Origin: Candidatus Izemoplasmatales bacterium
Lineage (GTDB): Bacteria > Bacillota_I > Bacilli_A > Izemoplasmatales > Hujiaoplasmataceae
DNA length: 64,000 bases
Assembly: GCA_028698875.1 (NCBI GenBank)
Contig: JAQVVR010000004.1
Coordinates: 16,065 to 80,064 of the forward strand
Direction: 5' to 3'
Part shown: piece after piece, positions 34,478-43,570 of the stretch
Layout of the letters: the number at the start of each line of letters is the position of its first letter
Position numbering within the stretch: position 1 is the stretch's first letter
Notes under the pieces: model-generated
What the model was told of the DNA's origin: nothing
Databases searched by the model: none
The model's input: the letters and a program-made list of their open reading frames with translations, nothing else
Made by a program: the position numbers and the translations under genes

Positions 34478-37400
34478 ATGACAACGAAGAAAACATATCA
34501 ATCAATGGATGGTAACCAAGCAGCGGCCTATTGCGCTTATGCGTTTACCGAAGTGGCGGGTATCTATCCGATTACGCCATCAACACCAATGCCTGAGTAT
34601 ACTGATGCTTGGGCCGCACAAGGCAAAAAAAATCTGTTTGGAATGCCAGTCAAACTAGTGGAAATGCAATCTGAGGCAGGAGCTGCTGGAACTGTGCATG
34701 GATCATTAGTGTCCGGTGCTTTAACAACGACATTTACTGCTTCGCAAGGTTTATTGCTGAAAATTCCGAACATGTATAAAATCGCCGGCGAATTGTTGCC
34801 AGGAGTTATCCATGTAGCTGCCCGATCGATTGCTTCGCATGCACTATCGATTTTTGGTGACCATCAAGATGTCATGGCCGTTAGACAAACTGGTTTTGCA
34901 ATACTAGCAAGCGGATCAGTTCAGGAAACGATGGACTTAGCCGGAATTGCTCATTTGGCAGCTATCAAGTCAAGCGTACCGTTTTTGCATTTTTTTGACG
35001 GATTCCGTACTAGCTCTGAAGTGGCAAAAGTCGAAGTCATGGACTATGCCGTTTTTGACCGTCTTTTAGATCGAAATGCCATCAAAGAATTCCGGGCTCG
35101 AGCCTTGAATTCAGGCACGCCTGTAACTAAGGGAACCGCTCAAAACGATGATGTTTATTTTCAAGCTAAAGAAGTATCACAAAAGTTTTATACCGCCGTT
35201 CCCGACATCGTTGCTAACTATATGGCTGAGATTTCTAAAGCGACAGGTCGCCAATATCATCCCTTCTCATATTATGGTGCTAAAGATGCGGAAAATGTTA
35301 TCGTTGCCATGGGATCCTTCACTGAGGCAATCCGTGAGGTCATTGATTATAAATTATCTTTGGGTGAGAAAGTTGGATTATTAGCAGTTCACCTTTATCG
35401 GCCCTTTTCAGAAAAATATTTCTTAGAAGCAATGCCAAAAACAGTCAAGCATATCGCCGTCCTAGATCGCACCATTGAATTGGGATCATTAGGAGAGCCT
35501 CTATATCTCGATGTCAAATCCATTTATTACAACAAAGAAAACGCACCGATTATCGTTGGGGGACGGTATGGTCTTTCCAGCAAAGACTCCACTCCATCTC
35601 AAGTTTTTGCCGTATTTGACAATTTAATGGGTCCGTTGAAAGATCACTTTACCATTGGAATTGTTGACGATGTCAATTTTAGTTCTTTACCAGTGAAAGA
35701 GTATCCCGATGTTGCTGATCCGAATACTACTGAGTTATTATTCTTTGGTTTGGGTTCTGATGGCACTGTGGGTGCGGTAAAGAATATTTCCAAAATTATC
35801 GGCGATTATACTGATTTATATGGGCAGGCTTATGCTTCATATGATTCAAAAAAATCCGGCGGTGTTACAAGAATGCATCTCCGGTTTGGGAAAAACCCGA
35901 TTCGTTCCACCTATTTGGTTAACAACCCACACTTTGTTTCTTGTTCTCAAGAATCATATTTAACCAAATTCAATTTAATTGGTGGCATTAGAAAAAACGG
36001 TATCTTCTTGCTGAATACGACCGTTGATGCCAATCAAATTGAGGCAATTCTTCCCAATGAAGTGAAGCGCGTTTTAGCTTCACAAAAAGTTCGTTTCTAT
36101 ATAATCGAAGGTTCAAGACTAGCTAAAGAAATCGGTAACCCCAAATTAATTTCAACGATTATGCAATCAGCCTTCTTTAAACTTAACGAGCAAATCATGG
36201 CTTATGATCACGCTCGTGAAGTGATGAAGAAATTTGCATTAAAGTCATTTGCTCGCAAAGGGCAAGATATTGTCGATATGAATTATAAAGCTGTTGATCT
36301 TGGCGCCGAAGGTTTAATAAAGATTAATGTCAACCCAGAATGGGCTAATTTGGAAAATGAAGTTTTAGATGATCCTAAACGACCAGCATTTGTCAAAAAT
36401 GTTGCGGATGTGGTTAACTCAATTCGCGGATATGAACTTCCTGTTTCAGCATTTGTTGGATATGAAGATGGCCATATGCCTGCAGGAACGGCTGCATATG
36501 AAAAACGGGGTGTCGCTGAAGAAGTTTCGACTTGGATTTCTGAAAACTGTATTCAGTGCAATCAATGCTCGTTTGCTTGTCCTCATGCTTGTATTCGGCC
36601 AATTCTTGCAACTCAAGAAGAGGCAAACAATGCCCCAGATAAAACGGTATGGAAAGATGCTGTTGGTCGGGGACTAGAAGGGTTAAAGTACAAAATTCAG
36701 GTTTCTCCACTTGATTGCACGGGCTGTGGTGTTTGTGTAGTAACTTGTCCGGCAAAAACGAAAGCGTTAACTTTAAAGCCTATCGCTGAAGCGATTGAAA
36801 ATAACGAACATCTAAAAGCTGATTACTGCTATAACAAAGTAACCAATAAAGTCAATCTCGTTGGGAAGACCAATTTAAAGAACTCGCAATTCGCCCAACC
36901 ATTGTTTGAATTTTCTGGTGCTTGCGGTGGCTGTGGTGAGACTCCTTATATCAAGATGGTGACCCAATTATTCGGTGAACGGATGGTTGTTGCCAATGCC
37001 ACAGGCTGTTCATCCATTTATGGTGCTTCTTTCCCAGCATCACCATATACGAAGAACTCCGAAGGTCGTGGACCGGCTTGGGCAAATTCGTTGTTTGAAG
37101 ATAATGCTGAGTTTGGCTTTGGTATGAAAATTGCTGCTGAAACCTTACGCGACAGGCTTCAAAACACAATTATCGCCAAGCTTCCCGATATCAAAAACGC
37201 TGAAACAAAAGGATTATTGACTGAATGGATAGAAAATCGGACCAATGGTGATAAAACACTAGAACTTTCGCGGAAACTTATACCTTTACTTGAAGCGGAA
37301 AATAATGATGCGACCCAAGCGATTTTGGAATTAAAAGCTTATCTTGTCAAACAGTCAAACTGGATTTTTGGTGGTGACGGTTGGGCATATGATATTGGTT

Positions 37401-38020
37401 ATGGTGGCTTGGATCATGTCATTGCGAACAATGAAGATATCAATATTCTTGTTTTGGACACAGAAGTATATTCTAATACCGGTGGTCAATCATCGAAATC
37501 GGCACGAACAGGATCAATTGCCAAATTTACGGCATCAGGGAAACCCGGCAAAAAGAAAGATTTAGCTGCGATTGCTATGAGTTATGGCCATGTTTATGTG
37601 GCCACAATCGCTCACGGTGCCAGTGGGGCGCAAGTTCTAAAAGCATTGACTGAGGCAGAAAATTATCCAGGTCCAGCAATTGTAATTGCCTATTCACCGT
37701 GTATTTCGCATGGTATTCACAACGGAATGGGAACCTCCAATCTTCAAGCCAAACTAGCTGTCGAATGTGGTTATTGGCCAACATTTAGATTTGATCCGCG
37801 CTTAGAAGAACAAGGTAAGAACCCTTTCCAAATGGATTCTAAAGAGCCTGATTGGTCAAAATATCACGACTACTTGATGTCAGAAACCCGCTATGCACAA
37901 TTGTCACAAATTAACCCAGAACACGCGGTTGAACTATTAAATCTTAATCTTAAAGATGCACAACGTCGTTACGCGATGTACAAACGTTATCAGGCAATGG
38001 ATTATTCAAAAACTGAGTAA
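34478..38020 (+). CDS. nifJ: Pyruvate:ferredoxin (flavodoxin) oxidoreductase
   Basis: Oxidatively decarboxylates pyruvate to acetyl-CoA, CO2 and reduced ferredoxin, a central anaerobic reaction. The single-chain 1180-residue form is complete: the N-terminal pyrimidine-binding domain (GIYPITPSTPMPEY at ~28), two 4Fe-4S motifs CIQCNQCSFACPHAC (~690) and CTGCGVCVVTCPAK (~747), a further cluster region with GACGGCGETPY (~816), and the TPP motif GGDGWAYDIGYGG (~965). It has its own promoter and terminator and is monocistronic. Its presence fits the SUF operon nearby and an oxygen-sensitive fermentative metabolism. Confidence 0.96.
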   Translation: MTTKKTYQSMDGNQAAAYCAYAFTEVAGIYPITPSTPMPEYTDAWAAQGKKNLFGMPVKLVEMQSEAGAAGTVHGSLVSGALTTTFTASQGLLLKIPNMYKIAGELLPGVIHVAARSIASHALSIFGDHQDVMAVRQTGFAILASGSVQETMDLAGIAHLAAIKSSVPFLHFFDGFRTSSEVAKVEVMDYAVFDRLLDRNAIKEFRARALNSGTPVTKGTAQNDDVYFQAKEVSQKFYTAVPDIVANYMAEISKATGRQYHPFSYYGAKDAENVIVAMGSFTEAIREVIDYKLSLGEKVGLLAVHLYRPFSEKYFLEAMPKTVKHIAVLDRTIELGSLGEPLYLDVKSIYYNKENAPIIVGGRYGLSSKDSTPSQVFAVFDNLMGPLKDHFTIGIVDDVNFSSLPVKEYPDVADPNTTELLFFGLGSDGTVGAVKNISKIIGDYTDLYGQAYASYDSKKSGGVTRMHLRFGKNPIRSTYLVNNPHFVSCSQESYLTKFNLIGGIRKNGIFLLNTTVDANQIEAILPNEVKRVLASQKVRFYIIEGSRLAKEIGNPKLISTIMQSAFFKLNEQIMAYDHAREVMKKFALKSFARKGQDIVDMNYKAVDLGAEGLIKINVNPEWANLENEVLDDPKRPAFVKNVADVVNSIRGYELPVSAFVGYEDGHMPAGTAAYEKRGVAEEVSTWISENCIQCNQCSFACPHACIRPILATQEEANNAPDKTVWKDAVGRGLEGLKYKIQVSPLDCTGCGVCVVTCPAKTKALTLKPIAEAIENNEHLKADYCYNKVTNKVNLVGKTNLKNSQFAQPLFEFSGACGGCGETPYIKMVTQLFGERMVVANATGCSSIYGASFPASPYTKNSEGRGPAWANSLFEDNAEFGFGMKIAAETLRDRLQNTIIAKLPDIKNAETKGLLTEWIENRTNGDKTLELSRKLIPLLEAENNDATQAILELKAYLVKQSNWIFGGDGWAYDIGYGGLDHVIANNEDINILVLDTEVYSNTGGQSSKSARTGSIAKFTASGKPGKKKDLAAIAMSYGHVYVATIAHGASGAQVLKALTEAENYPGPAIVIAYSPCISHGIHNGMGTSNLQAKLAVECGYWPTFRFDPRLEEQGKNPFQMDSKEPDWSKYHDYLMSETRYAQLSQINPEHAVELLNLNLKDAQRRYAMYKRYQAMDYSKTE

Positions 38021-38032
38021 ACAGATATTATT

Positions 38033-38065
38033 AACGGCGATCTAATAAATCGCCGTTATTTTTTT
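38033..38065 (+). terminator. Terminator of PFOR
   Basis: A 9-bp stem AACGGCGAT/ATCGCCGTT with a 7-base loop, followed by AT and seven Ts. Confidence 0.9.
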
Positions 38066-38100
38066 CGATAATTCTTCACATGATTCACACTAGTGTTTAG

Positions 38101-38179
38101 TATAATAGCCTTAATCGGTTTTTGGTTATGATGTTTTTTGTAAAAAAAGATTAAAAAAAACGAGGGTTTGGGTTATAAT
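38101..38179 (+). promoter_or_regulatory. Candidate promoter region of the PrsA-like lipoprotein
   Basis: Two TATAAT boxes, at 38101 and 38174, both lacking a convincing -35. The second is nearer the gene and leaves a ~32-base leader with AAAGGAG. Confidence 0.35.
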
Positions 38180-38217
38180 ATACAATAGCGCACGATACAA
38201 TTAAAGGAGTTTGAATC

Positions 38218-40857
38218 ATGATGAAAACGATCTGGAAAAAAGCTTCGATATTAATGATGATTCTATCAGCATCGGTTATTGTTGTTGGCTGTACAACAAC
38301 TACGGACACGACAACTACCTCAGGTACGGAAGTAGTGAAAGCTATTGACCCCACATTGACTGATCCTGATGCGATTTTTTACCAAGGCGATGGATTTTCT
38401 GTCACATATGGTGAAATTTATGAACAATTTAAAATCAACGATGGAATGACACAATTATTATACATGGTTGATTTTGATTTATTTACCGATTATATGGATG
38501 ATGTGACTCAAGTTGAAATAGATGATAAAATCAAGGTTTTGACTTATGGTTCCTCTGATAATGAATACATTGCTGAACTTGGTGACAAAAAAGCTGAACT
38601 AGAAGCCGATTATGACCAAACATTGTATTTACTCGGTCATACCGATGATGAACAAGATTATGTTCGATTAGTTGTAGCCAAGGAGAATTATACCCGTGAG
38701 GCGATGGTTGATTCGGCAAATGCGGACCAATCATGGTATATTGGTGATGATGCAGTAGCGGAATACTATACGAGTAGTTATTTTTCCGACATGACAACCA
38801 TTAAAATCCGGTTCTTGACTCAAGAAGATGCCATTAAGGTCATGCGAAATTTCAACGGTGGGGTAACCCCGCTTGTTACTGTGAATAATCAACTTCGTTT
38901 ATACACAGGCTCAACGCCAATCAATTTAGTTCCCAGTTTTGGCTTTGACGATACAAATACTAGAGTCTTGACAAACGAAGAACTGTTGCTCTTTTTCATC
39001 CAAATGTATAATTTTGTCTATCAAGAATATCGCACCCCTATTGCTGAAAATGCAACCGTTGCGGACTTAAAACAGAACCCTGATTTACAGGTTTCTTATG
39101 ACACGCTTTATGAAGCAAATACCCAACTGGCAACATTAGTATACCAGACGCTTTCTGGATATGAAGAATACATCACGGGTGAAGGTGATTTGTGCTATAC
39201 CGTCGCACCTAGTTATCTGCCTGGAAAATTTGACTCTTCATATTACTTAGTTCTTAATATCAACGAGTTTGAAAAAATCGATTTGACAGACTATGAAGCT
39301 ACAGTCGATGGATCATTAGCCAATATTATTACTGCTAATCTTTATGCTGATTTAGTTGCGGAAATGATTGAAGCGAATCTAAGTACAACTAGTTTTGTAA
39401 ATAACCGAGTCGGAGAATTCCGGGCATCTCATGGGTTTGAAATATACGATCAATATTTATGCCTTGACTACCGTTCTATTTATGCTGTATTTGATCCGGA
39501 AACAGAGGGTCACGCGTCAATTGTTGCATCGTATGACGATGTCGATATTACCGCTGACCAACTGTTAACTTTTGCAATGAATTTAAATGGAGCCTTATAC
39601 GCTCTTTACGCTAGCCAACTTAATGCCTTGATGGATTTATACTTTCAAGAAGTTTACTGTGATGGTGACGTCACTTGTACTTTTGAATCGGCTTTGACTG
39701 ATTCGATTCTATTTACCGAACACGAAGAGGCATTAGCAACCGTTAAATCCGATTTTGAAGCTAGTTATTGGTCTGTCTATTATAAATACGCAGAATTTTT
39801 ATATGTGGCATACGGCGCCAAATCGGAAACAGATATGATTCAGAATTATTATCTTAAATCCCGGTTACAACCGTATTTAATTTTTGATCGTCTTAAAGCA
39901 AATGATTGGGCAATGTTAACGAATTACCTGATGGACCAATTGCAAACAAATTACGATAATTATTTCAGCCTAGATGTCTTGAGTCTTACTATTTATCTTG
40001 ATCGTGACGAAAATGGTGCCGCTGATGATTACCAAGATTTTGTCGCTGATCTTGAAGACGCAGGGGCATACGCCACGCTTATAGCGAACTTTCAGACGGC
40101 CATCAGAAATTATTTGGCCGCATCGGACACAAATACTTTCTTAACTTTGATTCGCGATTACAATAAAGCTTCAAGGACGGAAGGAACTTGGGCACCGTTT
40201 AAACAATTCGGATTATGTTTAAAACGTTCGAGTTTTTCTGATGAGGAATCAATTGATTATGCCACGGCAGTTGCTACATATGAAGAAGCAATTGTCAATG
40301 GATTGATTGCGGCATATGCGGAATATCAACTAGAAACTAACATTGATAAAACTTCACTTTATTATAGTGGAATTGTGGAAACTGCAGAAGGCATAAGCAT
40401 ATTTCAATGTGAGAAGGGTGATAATTTCACTAAGCCAACCGCTCATTTTGAAATGACGTATACTGGCCATGAACCAAATTATTCACTAGGTTCCGAAAAT
40501 AGCGGTGACTTTCCGACACTTGAACAAGTCAAGTTATACTGCGAATATCGTTTTTACCAACTGGTTTTCGATGATGTATCTGATGAGACTGAACACACCT
40601 ATGGAGTCGAGATTCCCGATTTGCCAACAAGTTTTATAACAACGATGGAAACTTATTTTCTCGATATTGTTGATGGGGTTTATGTCATCGGAGTTTTAAA
40701 CGGTGCTATTGCTGATATTATGAATACGGGTACATTTGTCAATGCAGTTCCAGCATATTGTTCTTTCGATGATGCAACCTTGAAAATAGCCTTATTGAGG
40801 ATACAGAATTATTATTATCACGATGTGTTTGAAGGCTATACTGATATTGACGAATAA
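38218..40857 (+). CDS. Large PrsA/SurA-like lipoprotein
   Basis: Lipoprotein signal with lipobox IVVGC (Cys at ~24). The rest parallels the minus-strand protein at 4.3-7.7 kb: DPDAIFYQGDGFSVTYGEIYEQF, LLYMVDFDLF, YYTSSYFSDMTTIKIRFLTQEDAIKVMR, LLLFFIQMYNFVY, LTIYLDRDENG, FLTLIRDYNKASRTEGTWAPFKQFGL and VETAEGISIFQCEKGDNF occur in the same order (each named here as a separate block). The first block looks like a SurA/PrsA N-domain, and the RFLTQEDA, FLTLIRDYN and GISIFQ blocks resemble strands of a parvulin domain, with a long helical insertion. It lacks the ~160-residue repeat-module insertion and the Ig-like domain of its paralogue. Foldase or chaperone activity is inferred; a catalytic site is not evident. 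Confidence 0.65.
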   Translation: MMKTIWKKASILMMILSASVIVVGCTTTTDTTTTSGTEVVKAIDPTLTDPDAIFYQGDGFSVTYGEIYEQFKINDGMTQLLYMVDFDLFTDYMDDVTQVEIDDKIKVLTYGSSDNEYIAELGDKKAELEADYDQTLYLLGHTDDEQDYVRLVVAKENYTREAMVDSANADQSWYIGDDAVAEYYTSSYFSDMTTIKIRFLTQEDAIKVMRNFNGGVTPLVTVNNQLRLYTGSTPINLVPSFGFDDTNTRVLTNEELLLFFIQMYNFVYQEYRTPIAENATVADLKQNPDLQVSYDTLYEANTQLATLVYQTLSGYEEYITGEGDLCYTVAPSYLPGKFDSSYYLVLNINEFEKIDLTDYEATVDGSLANIITANLYADLVAEMIEANLSTTSFVNNRVGEFRASHGFEIYDQYLCLDYRSIYAVFDPETEGHASIVASYDDVDITADQLLTFAMNLNGALYALYASQLNALMDLYFQEVYCDGDVTCTFESALTDSILFTEHEEALATVKSDFEASYWSVYYKYAEFLYVAYGAKSETDMIQNYYLKSRLQPYLIFDRLKANDWAMLTNYLMDQLQTNYDNYFSLDVLSLTIYLDRDENGAADDYQDFVADLEDAGAYATLIANFQTAIRNYLAASDTNTFLTLIRDYNKASRTEGTWAPFKQFGLCLKRSSFSDEESIDYATAVATYEEAIVNGLIAAYAEYQLETNIDKTSLYYSGIVETAEGISIFQCEKGDNFTKPTAHFEMTYTGHEPNYSLGSENSGDFPTLEQVKLYCEYRFYQLVFDDVSDETEHTYGVEIPDLPTSFITTMETYFLDIVDGVYVIGVLNGAIADIMNTGTFVNAVPAYCSFDDATLKIALLRIQNYYYHDVFEGYTDIDE

Positions 40858-40861
40858 CCGC

Positions 40862-40890
40862 TTGACAAAAATCATAAACTTCAATATAAT
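40862..40890 (+). promoter_or_regulatory. Consensus SigA promoter of the CDF gene leader
   Basis: TTGACA, 17 bases, TATAAT. Transcription would start near 40897 and produce a ~107-base leader before the ATG at 41004. Confidence 0.85.
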
Positions 40891-40909
40891 TATGTAATAT
40901 AATAAATTA

Positions 40910-40985
40910 CTTTTGTACAGGGGAAACCCGGGTCATTTGACAGCATCCAAAAATGCGGGACACTAACAATGCCTCGCTTTTTATT
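40910..40985 (+). ncRNA. Structured leader, candidate NiCo (czcD-type) metal riboswitch with terminator
   Basis: Between the promoter and a CDF exporter gene lie GTACAG, a GGG-AAA-CCC hairpin, GTC-ATTT-GAC plus AG, a GCAT-CCAAAA-ATGC hairpin and GGGACA, with TTGT/ACAA able to close a four-way junction. GCGGGACA also begins an alternative stem (GCGGG..CA/TG..CTCGC) followed by five Ts, a classic terminator. ACAG and GGGACA elements and the gene context recall the NiCo/czcD riboswitch, in which metal binding prevents termination. The match is by eye and one junction segment does not fit well. Confidence 0.45.
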
Positions 40986-41003
40986 ACCAAAGGTGGATAT
41001 AAT

Positions 41004-41924
41004 ATGGAATCTATTGAACATCGCAATGCTTCAGAACAAAAAATAATCACTAAAGTATCAATTTGGACGATGATTTTAAATTTCATCTTAGCCTCCATGA
41101 AAATCATCATGGGGATTATTGGCCGATCAAGTGCCATCATTTCTGATGCTGTCAATTCAATTTCCGATGTTGTGACGGCTTTAGCGGTGATGATAATGGG
41201 TCGTTTTTCGCGCAAGGAAAAAGATGTTGATCACCAATATGGACACGAGAAATACGAAAGTATGGTTTCGGTTTTTATAGGCATCGCTTTGTTACTGACG
41301 GCTTTTGAAATTGGCAGAACCGCTTGTGAAAACATTTACTATTATTTCGCCGAGAATCGCGATATCGTTCCGCCAACCTACATCGCTTTAATTGCCGGAT
41401 TTGCAACGATTGCGATCAAAGAAGGAATGTATCATTATACTAAATTTAATGCCAAGAAAGCCCATTCGCCTTCTTTGGAAGCGATGGCGTTAGATCATCG
41501 CTCGGATGAATTCAGCGCTTTAGCCGCTATTATTGGTATTGTTGGATCAATGTTGGAAATCCATATCCTCGAACCGATTGCTTCAATTATAATATGTTTA
41601 TTTATTGTTAAGCTTGGGTTGGGCATTATTAAGACGGGTTTCAGTCAAGTTGTCGATCAGGCTGCTGATCAAGCGACCATTGATAAGATTAAGATGATTG
41701 TTGCCAATCAAGCCGGAATTATTCAACTTGATGATTTGAAAACACGAATCTTTGGTATGCGGCTGTTTGTTGACATGGAAATTGCTGTTGATCAGAAATT
41801 GTCAATAACTGAAGCTCACAACATTGCTCATGTTTTACACGATGAGATTGAATCTTCAATTCCCAATGTTAAGCATTGTATGATTCATGTCAATCCATAC
41901 ATGACAACGGATATTGATTTATAG
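41004..41924 (+). CDS. Cation diffusion facilitator (CDF) metal efflux protein
   Basis: Exports divalent metal ions by proton antiport. Six hydrophobic helices are visible. The metal site pairs SDAVNSISD on TM2 and LDHRSDEFSA on TM5 give the D-x3-D type site typical of FieF/YiiP-like Zn/Fe/Co/Cd/Mn transporters. HQYGHEKYE follows TM2. The C-terminal ~85 residues form the cytoplasmic ferredoxin-like domain ending HVNPYM. I start at ATG 41004, which has AAGGTGG upstream; an upstream in-frame ATG (40953) lies inside the structured leader. It is single-gene with its own promoter, leader and terminator. Confidence 0.9.
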   Translation: MESIEHRNASEQKIITKVSIWTMILNFILASMKIIMGIIGRSSAIISDAVNSISDVVTALAVMIMGRFSRKEKDVDHQYGHEKYESMVSVFIGIALLLTAFEIGRTACENIYYYFAENRDIVPPTYIALIAGFATIAIKEGMYHYTKFNAKKAHSPSLEAMALDHRSDEFSALAAIIGIVGSMLEIHILEPIASIIICLFIVKLGLGIIKTGFSQVVDQAADQATIDKIKMIVANQAGIIQLDDLKTRIFGMRLFVDMEIAVDQKLSITEAHNIAHVLHDEIESSIPNVKHCMIHVNPYMTTDIDL

Positions 41925-41947
41925 TATTAGTAATGACGTTTTCCTTT

Positions 41948-41976
41948 AAAAAACACCGATATTTTGGGTGTTTTTC
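41948..41976 (+). terminator. Terminator of the CDF gene
   Basis: AAAACACC pairs with GGGTGTTTT around a short T-rich loop, followed by Ts. Confidence 0.7.
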
Positions 41977-42004
41977 GGAATAATTTATTTGTAAAGATAT
42001 ATAT

Positions 42005-42032
42005 TGAATTACAAAATGATATCTGTTATAAT
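42005..42032 (+). promoter_or_regulatory. Promoter of the MgtC-like gene
   Basis: TTGAAT, 16 bases, TATAAT with an extended -10 TGT directly upstream. Confidence 0.65.
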
Positions 42033-42090
42033 AATAATTCAACTAGTTAAGCGCTTACAAAAGCATATCCATTAAGAAAAGGTGATTTTT

Positions 42091-42636
42091 ATGTTTTCAT
42101 TGTTAACCATCGATTTTAGTGCATTGAATCCTTCTCTTGGCGAGATTCTGTTGCGAATTGGATTAACTGCTCTATTTGTGGGTATAATTGGTTTTGAAAG
42201 ACAAATGCGACATAAAATAGCAGGAGTGACCACCCATTTGATGGTTGCTTTTGGTGCTTGTGGAATTGCCTTGTTACAAGAATACTTGTACAATGATGCA
42301 CTTGCATCAGCTCAGGAACTAATTGCGGCGGGAATTACCGTCACTTTGGAACGCCAAAGAATAATTGCTCAAGTCATTGTTGGGGTTGGGTTTCTCGGAT
42401 CAGGAACGATTTTAAAATCCTCCAGTGGCATTTATGGACTGACCACCGCAGCCACACTTTGGCTAGGTGCCATGATTGGTTTGTGCTTTGGTATGGGTGC
42501 CTACGTAATCGGTGTTGTATTAAGTGTTTTGTCGTTCTTCATTCTCACAGTAATTCGCAAACTACTGGAACACACGAACGCAAAACATGTTAAGAGTCCC
42601 GAAATGTTGGGCTCAGGTGAAATCATCGAAAAGTAG
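42091..42636 (+). CDS. MgtC/SapB-family membrane protein
   Basis: Four to five hydrophobic helices. The family signatures are present: RIGLTALFVGIIGFERQ (~14-30), VTTHLMVAFGA, and IIAQVIVGVGFLGSGTIL followed by GLTTAATLWLGAMIGL. MgtC-like proteins are inner-membrane proteins linked to magnesium or acid stress and modulation of other membrane enzymes. It lacks the C-terminal ACT-like domain of long MgtC proteins (181 aa). ATG 42091 is preferred over GTG 42082 because AAAAGGTGAT precedes it. Confidence 0.88.
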   Translation: MFSLLTIDFSALNPSLGEILLRIGLTALFVGIIGFERQMRHKIAGVTTHLMVAFGACGIALLQEYLYNDALASAQELIAAGITVTLERQRIIAQVIVGVGFLGSGTILKSSSGIYGLTTAATLWLGAMIGLCFGMGAYVIGVVLSVLSFFILTVIRKLLEHTNAKHVKSPEMLGSGEIIEK

Positions 42637-42637
42637 T

Positions 42638-42666
42638 AAAGAATCGATATTCGATTCTTTTTTTTG
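42638..42666 (+). terminator. Terminator of the MgtC-like gene
   Basis: A perfect 10-bp stem AAAGAATCGA/TCGATTCTTT with loop TAT, followed by Ts. Confidence 0.85.
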
Positions 42667-42683
42667 AATAAAAGACATATTTT

Positions 42684-42712
42684 TTGCATAAAAGCGGGAA
42701 ATATTGTACAAT
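42684..42712 (+). promoter_or_regulatory. Promoter of the SUF operon
   Basis: TTGCAT, 17 bases, TACAAT, leaving a ~20-base leader to the GGAGG site of sufC. Confidence 0.6.
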
Positions 42713-42740
42713 TAAGACGATTGATTTGGAGGTTTATTTT

Positions 42741-43556
42741 ATGGCGATTTTAGAAATTAAAAATCTTATTGTATCTGTTGAGGATCAAGTGATTCTTGAT
42801 GGAATTAATCTTGTTGTGCGCGGGGGAGAAACCCACGCTATTATGGGACCAAATGGAACAGGTAAGTCAACCTTGGCGCAAGTAATTATGGGACATCCAA
42901 AATATCATATTGATTGTGGGGAAATCTTACTTGATGGCATACGCTTAAATGAGATGTCTGTTGATGAACGTAGTCGTGCTGGACTTTTTTTAGCAATGCA
43001 AAATCCAACTGAAGTTCCAGGAGTGACTAATTTTGACTTTGTAAAAACGGCAGTCCAAGCTCATCTCTTAAGTGGTCAACACTTGCGGATTGGGAAATTC
43101 ATACTTGCTTTAGAAGATGCAGCTAAGGAATTGAAAATGGGTTCTGGCTTAGCGCATCGATATGTTAATGAAGGTTTTTCTGGTGGCGAGAAAAAGCGCA
43201 ATGAAATTTTACAGATGAAGTTGATAAAACCATCGATAGCCTTCCTTGATGAGATTGACTCCGGCCTTGATGTTGATGCATTGCGGATTGTTGGTGAAAA
43301 CGTTACCGCAATGAAATCACCTGATTTAGGGTTGATTCTTATTACTCACTATCAAAGATTGCTTGATTCAATCGTCCCTGATTTTGTTCATATCATGATT
43401 CGAGGTAAAATCGTCAAAACCGGGGGTCGAGAATTAATTGCCAAAATCGACGCTGAAGGCTATGACTGGCTCAAAGTTGAACTTGGTATCGATGAGTTTG
43501 TTGAAAAGAAAAAACCGGTATCTTTGGGAACCTGCGCCACAAAATCGCTTAAGTGA
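42741..43556 (+). CDS. sufC: SufC, Fe-S assembly ATPase
   Basis: ABC-type soluble ATPase of the SufBCD scaffold that builds Fe-S clusters. Walker A GPNGTGKST (~37), signature FSGGEKKRNE (~147), Walker B IAFLDEIDSGLDVD (~170) and the switch His in LITHYQR are all present; the SufC-specific KKRNEILQM follows the signature. ATG 42741 has GGAGG upstream; the longer in-frame start (42684) lies within the promoter. First gene of sufCDSUB. Confidence 0.95.
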   Translation: MAILEIKNLIVSVEDQVILDGINLVVRGGETHAIMGPNGTGKSTLAQVIMGHPKYHIDCGEILLDGIRLNEMSVDERSRAGLFLAMQNPTEVPGVTNFDFVKTAVQAHLLSGQHLRIGKFILALEDAAKELKMGSGLAHRYVNEGFSGGEKKRNEILQMKLIKPSIAFLDEIDSGLDVDALRIVGENVTAMKSPDLGLILITHYQRLLDSIVPDFVHIMIRGKIVKTGGRELIAKIDAEGYDWLKVELGIDEFVEKKKPVSLGTCATKSLK

Positions 43557-43570
43557 CGGGGGGACTGTAT

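Noticed and set aside
40953..41003. Upstream ATG extending the CDF protein by 17 residues
   Set aside because: It lies inside the structured leader and terminator hairpin and has no ribosome binding site; ATG 41004 has one.
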